In this document: one piece after another, positions 58,003 through 64,000 of the stretch
Numbering within the stretch: position 1 is the stretch's first letter
How the letters are laid out: every line of letters starts with the position of its first letter
From: Acephala macrosclerotiorum
Taxonomy: Eukaryota > Ascomycota > Leotiomycetes > Helotiales > Mollisiaceae
Length of the DNA: 64,000 nt
Assembly: GCA_014904845.1 (NCBI GenBank)
Contig: MU119414.1
Span: 33,728-97,727 of the forward strand
Direction: 5' to 3'
Position numbers and translations under genes: made by a program
The notes under the pieces: model-generated
Databases searched by the model: none
Told to the model about the DNA's origin: nothing
What the model saw: the letters and a program-made list of their open reading frames with translations, nothing else

Positions 58003-59187
58003 CTACTTTAAAGCTCCCCCCTAGGCTGCTCGTTTTCCCCTCAAATAGGGCCTCACGATATGTTTAAATCCTTGCATTAATTAAAAATCCGCGAGTAATT
58101 TTACTAAAAAGCTCGGTTTCCGATTATTTAAACTCGAGCCTTTTTTCACTTCTTTACCGAAGCTTATACTACTCAAACCTCTTCCCGCCCACGTCCTCGT
58201 GGGGCCCTATGGGGGAAAAAACGAGTAGCCTACTCCCCCCAATGGTGATGTTGGCGTTCTGCCAATGGGATACCAAACGGTAGTTGTATCGCCAGTTAGA
58301 TTATTGGTCTTTGAAGGATTGAACATCAAATACGTTCTAAACGATGCCTCGATTAAGAAGGTCATAATATTGGGTTTTAGTTTGAGAGCTCCTTTCATAT
58401 CGATGGCGGGAGAATCGCCAAAGTTGATTTGCACGAGCCTAGGCTGAACTTGTGCTGTCTTCTGGACGGGATCCTGAGCTTCGTCGGGCACATCCAAAAC
58501 GAAGCTTTCCTCATCAACGATCGGAGTTGGTGGGGAAGCGTTACTCTCTCGGAACGAGAAGGAGCCTTCGAACAGATGGACGACGCCGAACCACCCAGAC
58601 TGACATCATTCGATGCCTTGCTTGTACTTGAATCCTGGATTTGGCACACTCCCAAATCCAAAGCGCAAGTCTGGATCAATGTGGAACTCGCCGAATTTTG
58701 CATTGTCAAAGAGGCTGATGGAGCCCTTAGTCACAGGCAATAGCGTCAAAGAAGCATTCCCACTGGCATTGAATGTACCGCACGCCTTACTGGTAGCCGA
58801 GGCTGTCACTCCCACATCTTGCTTGACGTCCGGTATGCTAACATTGAAAAAGGGAAACGATGAATTCGAAGTGCTGGACATGGAAGGTTTCAAATACCTC
58901 GGTGCTAAGGCTTTCGTAAGCAATAACCTATAGCCATTTTAATCAATGAAAGGTCCACCATTATTGAACCAGTAGGCAGTGGTTTTGACATCAGCCTTGG
59001 AGGCGTGGCAGAAAGCATCGGTTTGAAGTTTCAGTTGCGTTCCTGCCGCCTGGACTGAAGGGTCCATTGGTTGATCGGCAGATTGAAAGGTAATTTCACA
59101 GAGGATTTCGCAGGCATTTTGATTCGACCCACGAATAGAGAACTGGTCCGCAAGGTAGATGCGTGAACCGGGAGATGGACCATTTAA
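58003..59187 (-). pseudogene. unidentified gene with two stops, interrupted by a MITE
   Basis: A single frame runs on the minus strand from an acceptor (CATCTTAG, exon start 59187) to 58233, where the hAT MITE begins. It reads IYLADQFSIRGSNQNACEIL, CHASKADVKTTAYWFNNGG, FGFGSVPNPGFKYKQGIE, LFEGSFSFRESN and LIEASFRTYLMFNPSKTNNL. Two in-frame stops occur: TAA 58939-58941 (CAA to TAA fits RIP) and TGA 58606-58608. If the MITE and one 8-base duplication are taken out, the frame runs on through PLGGALK to TAG at 58003-58005, so the insertion hit the last few codons. The 5' exon is not resolved; it would lie beyond a G15 run. I recognise no domain. The regular strands and several N-x-S/T sites would suit a secreted beta-rich protein. 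Confidence 0.6.
58022..58232 (-). mobile_element. hAT-type MITE, copy 2 (211 bp)
   Basis: Opposite orientation to the copy at 30848-31059. Inverted-repeat ends TAGGCTGCTCGTTTT (left) and AAAACGAGTAGCCTA (right). Flanked by a perfect 8-base target-site duplication CTCCCCCC at 58014-58021 and 58233-58240, the hallmark of hAT elements. Inserted near the 3' end of a coding frame on the minus strand. No coding capacity. Confidence 0.9.
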
Positions 59188-59682
59188 CTAAGATGACCGG
59201 CAGGTAGTCACCGGGGGGGGGGGGGGGAGGCAGTGTATATTTATATTTGCCGCTAGGAATCTCGTACATGTCCGAAAGAAGGTCCGAACGCACACAGCGC
59301 CCTAGTCGTAGCCAATTACCTATCGTCTATCAGCACTACTGCATTGATCAACTCACTAAATGTACGGCAAGGATCTATGTCGAATGTGATAATGTTGGTT
59401 GAATCAGAATCCTGCAAGATTACTTAGCACTGGCGCGTTTCGCAAGTGACTGCTGCATGAATGCAATTGCAGGGGTGTGGATCGGGAGGCACTTTCGGGT
59501 GAGCTGCAGGTAAACAAAAGTGGCCTCGCCCTAGAGCAGACTAGGCGGTGAAGTCGACACAGATTTTCCAAATAGGCGGTCGTAAGTAATACGCGAGCAG
59601 AAAACTCAGTCATACAGTAGAACCCTGCTCTTTGCCAAAAGGAGGAGAAACGATCCAGGACACCACGCCATCGAAACCTGCT
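59188..59682. other. stretch between two broken genes, with a G15 run
   Basis: Contains a homopolymer of 15 G at 59213-59227 (read as poly-C on the minus strand, just upstream of the unidentified gene's exon). No gene recognised. Confidence 0.45.
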
Positions 59683-60288
59683 AGCATGGGCAACGGCCAG
59701 GAAGGTGAGGGCCAATGGCAATGGATTCCGTCTTCGAAGAGTACCTCAGTCACAGGTTCATTGGAGGGACTGAAGTCTCCTATGCAAGTAATACAGCAAA
59801 CGAATGAAGATTTGGCTCGGCAGTGGGTCTCAAAAGATGAGTACTCAATCTTGCCACTAGATCATAGCGCAATCCCACAACAGAACTAGCAATTGGCCTA
59901 GGTCAATGGAACATACCAATTAATCTACCCAATAGCAGACACAATGGAACAACATCTTCCCATCGATCTGCTGCATCTGGACGACGTTTTACAAAGCGCG
60001 GTAGATTGGTTTTACGTATCTTCATCTGACCGCGATCCAGACGCTTGTATGCCTGATCAGATCAAACCTCTACAACCTGCACCTATGACGACATCCGGCT
60101 AGACCTCTCTGAGTTACTCTTGTCAAACGATCCAAATTCCCATCCCTCGCGATCTCAGTCATATCGATGACGTGTATCAAGTTGACCGCGCTTGGTTCTG
60201 GGGTCCAGGCTCACGGCGGGACGCGGATATAAGCATGCCAGATAGCATCAAGCCACCACCGATGCCGAGCCCGGCCCTAGCAGCGTGA
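59683..60288 (+). pseudogene. unidentified ORF with three CAG-to-TAG stops
   Basis: One frame from ATG 59683 runs 200 codons to TGA 60286-60288, broken only by TAG at 59887, 59899 and 60100. Reading each as Gln gives continuous sequence: NGQEGEGQWQWIPSSKSTSV, NGTYQLIYPIADTMEQHLPI, LHLDDVLQSAVDWFYVSSSD, IPIPRDLSHIDDVYQVDRAW. All three stops fit CpA to TpA. The frame ends two bases before an AT-rich block. No family recognised; it might also extend upstream past 59632 without an ATG. Confidence 0.5.
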
Positions 60289-60289
60289 T

Positions 60290-61615
60290 AAAAAAAATGC
60301 AACTAATGTATTATAATCATGATTATTTTGATTATACTACATTATATTATAATTATCAAAAGTTAAAATAATTTGTATTATAATTATAATTATAATGTAT
60401 TTTTTACGTAGTTTTAATAAAAATAAAAATATTTAAAATACTTTTTATTATTTTAAAAATAAATTTATATTTTCATTTAAAAAAATAAAAAACTATTATT
60501 ATAATAAAACTAATATTAAATTCGAATTAAAATTAATATTAATACGTAATTTAATAATAAATATATTAAAAAATTTAATATTTTATAATTTTAATTTTTT
60601 AAATAAAATTTTACGTATTTATAAATACGTAAAATAAATTTTAAAAGTATTTTTTATTATTTTTTTATTTTATATCGAAAATTAATAATTCGTTTATAAA
60701 TCGCGTAATATTAATTTTAATTTAATTTTAATATTTGTAATTAATTAAATTTTATTTTTAAGTTTTATTTATTATTTTAAACGAAATCGTATTTAATTAT
60801 ATATTAATTAATATAATATATTATAATTATAATTATTTTAATTATATAATAAAATGTTTTTCGTATTTTATATTATATTTTATTTTTAACGATTTAATTT
60901 TAAATTAATATATTTTAATATTTATTTATTATAATAAACTTTTTATATTTATTTATTAATTTTAATTTTTTTTATATAATTTATTATTTATAAATAATTT
61001 TTTTTTTTAATTTTAATTTTTTTCAATTTTAATTTTAATAATATAATAAATAATTTAAAATATTACGTATTTTTAAATTTTTTTTTTATTTTTTTTAATA
61101 ATTTATTATTAATAAAATTTATATTTATATATTTTTTTTTTTTATAATTTATATTTTTATTTTTTTAAAATAATTTCGTTAAATTTTATAAAATTAATAA
61201 ATATTTTAATAATATTTTTTTATTTTGTATTTTATTAAAACTTTAAAAAATAAAACTAAAAACGAATATTTTAAAAATTATAAAATAAAAATAAAAAATA
61301 AAAATAAAATAAAAAAATAAAATTAAAAAATAAAATTAAAAAATAAAAATGAAAATTTTAAATTATAAAAATTAAATAGTATTAAAACTTTAATTTTTAA
61401 ACTTTATAAAATATTTACAAAGTACTATAAACTATTAATAGTAAAATCGTGATTTTAATTTCACGTATTATTATATAAACTTTACGTGGTTTTTTTTCTC
61501 TAAGTAAAATACTTTTAATTATCGTTAAAAGCATTATATTATATTATAATTATTATTAAATTTATTTGATTATAATATGATTATATCCCTAGAATATAAT
61601 ATAATGTAATCATTT
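60290..61615. repeat. 1.3 kb AT-rich block containing repeat B, copy 2
   Basis: Extremely AT-rich with long homopolymers. About 61440-61535 matches 57620-57720 (shared CTTTTAATTATCGTTAAAAG). The two ends of the block carry related TGTATTA...TGATTA sequence in inverse orientation, so the block may be one mutated element, but this is weak. Confidence 0.65.
60608..60635. repeat. perfect 28-base palindrome in AT-rich DNA
   Basis: The 14-base arm ATTTTACGTATTTA is followed directly by its reverse complement. Palindromes arise easily by chance in such DNA, but the two CG pairs make this one less trivial. Confidence 0.5.
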
Positions 61616-61978
61616 AATACACTGGGCCCTAGTAACAGTAGTAGTGGATCTTTTCCAAGGAGTCCGAGGAGGCGAAAGCATTCGAGCAAAAGTTCTAGCG
61701 AGACTTGGCAGGATACTCTCGTGATTGGACACAAGCGGGAGAATATGACCTAAAAATTACAGATAACTTACTATGCTACGCTGCTCCTGTGCGCGTAGAA
61801 ACTTCCTTGAGAGGTTATATTTTGTGCCTTTGTTTTGTGCATGATCCTTCACCCTAAGATCTGAGATGTATGTAGAAAAGGGTGGAAAATTGGTGATAGC
61901 ATGGGTCGCTCCATCTTTCAGCTTTAATCTTTGTTTCTATACTGAGGATCTCTGGGCAATGAGCAGTTGTGTCAGAAC
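61616..61978. other. 3' flank of the copper-protein pseudogene
   Basis: Normal composition, no gene seen. Confidence 0.4.
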
Positions 61979-62865
61979 TTAAAGACTCAGAACACCCAGT
62001 GCCACCTTCCCAAGTGGAAGTCCCATCCCCAACCCTTCTTTGGCATGCGAATACCCATTGCATTGAGGGCATACCGTCTGTGTCGGATATGTTGCACTCA
62101 CTGTCGATATTGGGCAGGTAGCAGTTGCAGTATCATTCAGTAGTGCCGTCGTTGACGACTCGGCAGCGAAAGGATCCTTGAAAGTAATAGTAGTGCTATT
62201 GAAGCAGTTGCTTGCAGCCAGTGGGGTAACATCCGACTCTTCGGTAAGGGTTATGTCTACGCACTGAATTTCATCAGTCCCCAATCTTCTAATATCCTCT
62301 CGAAAAATTCATGGTCCCACAGTCAGAAAACTCACATTATACAACGCACGACCGTGCACGGCAGTCTCAATCACCTGGATGGTCCCGAGGTCACCAACTT
62401 TCACATTCAAGTTCGTAGGAATTGGAACTTGTGGTAAACAGAAAGTTCCCGGGTAAGGATTATTTGACGGTCCATCGATCTGGAAAGGAGGAAGTAATGG
62501 GAATGATTCGTTTGATGGACCACGTTGCGGACCAGAAGTCCCAACCAAGTCCAAGGTTGATGTAAATCAATGCGCTGGCATGACCTGTGAACTAGCCTGG
62601 TTGAATTGCTATTCCGCCACCATTGATGGGCCAGTTTGTTCGGTTATTGGTTGCAGCTATGCCACCGCCTAGAGATTGTCAATTACGAGGAAACCCAGGT
62701 AGGAAGGGGAAAAGACTCACATGGATACAACCATTGCATGCCGTAGGGAAATGTCTCATTCACAATCAAATTATTTCCTCTCCATCCAGGGTATGTGATG
62801 ACTGTATGAGAGTGAACTTCTATTGCCAAGATTGCCACCAGCAGGGTCCATCTTCCTGAAACCAT
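61979..62865 (-). pseudogene. BIM1-like copper-binding (X325 LPMO-fold) GPI-anchored protein, broken
   Basis: Exons 62865-62721, 62668-62336 and 62263-61979 with 52- and 72-base GT-AG introns. Signal peptide MVSGRWTLLVAILAIEVHS is followed by HTVITYPGWRGNNL, whose first His would be the N-terminal copper ligand after cleavage. Further family marks: PYGMQWLYPCGG, INGGGIAIQPG, FQIDGPSNNPYPGTFCLPQV, GTIQVIETAVHGRALYN, CVDITL and NCFNST, and a hydrophobic GPI-type tail (GLPLGKVALGVLSL). Two lesions: TAG at 62592-62594 replaces the Trp of QPGWF (TGG to TAG, CpA to TpA on the other strand), and near 62545 the four bases TTGG are duplicated, shifting the frame. BIM1-like proteins take part in copper acquisition at the surface. 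Both lesions fall in exon 2, so the product is lost. Confidence 0.85.
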
Positions 62866-63059
62866 GTTGATTTGCAAAGTCGAAATGTCTGGTAGCTAGT
62901 GATCTACAAAAAAGAATAGTGATAACTAAAAGCGATCCGTTTCAAACCTAGGGCTCTCTTTATGATTAATTATGAACGCAAGCTGTAAGAATGACGGTGG
63001 CGCAGCCTCGGTTCCAAGTGTCCAATGACGACTGCGGCGCCTGGAAGCCCCTGAAATGA
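62866..63059. other. promoter region of the copper-protein pseudogene
   Basis: Short normal-composition stretch ending at an abrupt AT-rich border. Confidence 0.3.
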
Positions 63060-64000
63060 AAAAGAGTTATAATTAAAATTTTTAAAATTTTTATATTATA
63101 TTTTATTAATTACGTTTTTAATTATATTATAAAATTAATTATTAATAATTAATATAATTTTTATATTTGAATTATTTTTTATTATAAATATATTATTAAT
63201 TTAATATTTAATAATTAATAATATAAATATAATATAATAAATTATAATATTTTTTTATTTTTTTGTATTATTATAAATTTTAATAAATAAAAAGTTTTTT
63301 TATTATAAATAAAATAATTAAATAATTTTTAATATATATTAATTTAATATATTATTTTTATTATTATATTTTTTAAAAATTTAATAATTTAAAATATTTA
63401 TAATAATTATTTATATATTTAATATAATTTAATATTAATAAAATAATTTTAAATTTAAAATAAAAATAATATAAAATATTAATATAAATATTTTTTTTAA
63501 ATTAAATTTTTATATATTATTAATTTTTTTTGAAAATTTTTATAATAAAATAATTAAATTCGTTTTTAATTTTATTTTTATAAATTATTTTAAAATCGAT
63601 TATAAATTTATTATTATTTAATTATTAAATATTTTATTAAAAATATTTTTTTTATATTAAAAAAAAAATTCATTTATCGATTTATAAATAAATTAATTAA
63701 CGAACGAGTTTTTTTTTTTTTTATTTAATATATATTTTATTTTATAAATTTTATAAAAACGTTTTTATAAAAAATTATAAAATTTTTAATTTATTTTTAT
63801 TTTAAATTTTATTAAATAATAAAAATTAATAAATTAATAAATTTTTTAACGTTTAAAATAAAAACGTATTTATTATAAAGTTTTATATTAAAAAAATAAT
63901 TATAAAAATTATATAATTATAAAATTTATTATTAAATAATAAAATTATAATAATTTATATTAAATATTAATTTTTCGATTATTATTTTTATATTATTTTT
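63060..64000. repeat. AT-rich block running off the window (repeat A, copy 2)
   Basis: Nearly pure A/T. The part at about 63720-63910 is the counterpart of 1975-2240. It has no coding content and continues past the window end. Confidence 0.7.

Noticed and set aside
58022..58232. Tc1/mariner origin for the MITE (TA duplication)
   Set aside because: TA is at both ends, but the perfect 8-base repeat CTCCCCCC outside it, and the 7-of-8 match at the other copy, make TA part of the element and point to hAT.

Overview
This window looks like nuclear DNA of a filamentous ascomycete (Pezizomycotina). The evidence is short GT-AG introns of about 45-75 bases with CTRAY-like branch sites, fungus-specific families (NACHT/ankyrin NLR, HET domain, GPI-anchored serine/threonine-rich protein, BIM1-like copper protein, LaeA-like methyltransferase, MAL-type permease), and sharply bounded AT-rich blocks of the kind left by repeat-induced point mutation (RIP). 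A Leotiomycete is my guess; nothing here proves the class.

Layout. 1-4.3 kb: 3' end of a coiled-coil/DnaJ-type protein gene, a decayed copy of one exon of an NTF2-like gene, an AT-rich block and an unidentified broken gene. 4.3-9.0 kb (minus): an intact five-exon NLR with an esterase-NACHT-ankyrin-C2H2 architecture. 10.8-15.4 kb: an intact NTF2-like gene, a broken LaeA-like methyltransferase, an inverted-repeat element and a P450 that has lost its heme-binding loop. 15.9-24.6 kb: a possible small secreted peptide, a caspase-like peptidase (minus), a GPI-anchored protein and a frameshifted flavin monooxygenase. 25-34.4 kb: a truncated CbxX-type AAA ATPase, a multispanning glycoprotein, a broken cysteine-rich protein with a hAT-type MITE just upstream, an S66 peptidase pseudogene and a P-loop kinase pseudogene. 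34.8-38.8 kb: a large proline-rich protein with a minisatellite and a duplicated C-terminal domain. 40.3-47.6 kb: a healthy metabolic island with an alpha-glucosidase, an LYC1-type acetyltransferase and a maltose-type permease. 48.5-64 kb: several AT-rich blocks that enclose an orphan HET C-terminus, a secreted protein with one stop, a frameshifted HET gene, an unknown gene interrupted by a second copy of the hAT MITE, a short ORF with three stops, and a BIM1-like copper protein pseudogene.

Two themes run through the window. First, many genes belong to families used in fungal allorecognition and regulated cell death (NLR, caspase-like peptidase, HET, orphan HET C-terminus). Second, gene decay is unusually frequent and takes two forms. 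Next to the AT-rich blocks most premature stops sit in a context explained by CpA to TpA change, which is the RIP signature. In the 11-34 kb stretch most lesions are 1-2 base indels, which could be real decay or uncorrected long-read homopolymer errors. The alpha-glucosidase and permease probably act together in uptake and hydrolysis of maltose-type sugars. I did not find a clear new defence or biosynthetic system. The best candidates for something new are the duplicated domain of the proline-rich protein, the NLR with its zinc-finger tail, the orphan HET C-terminus and the 211-212 base hAT MITE family.
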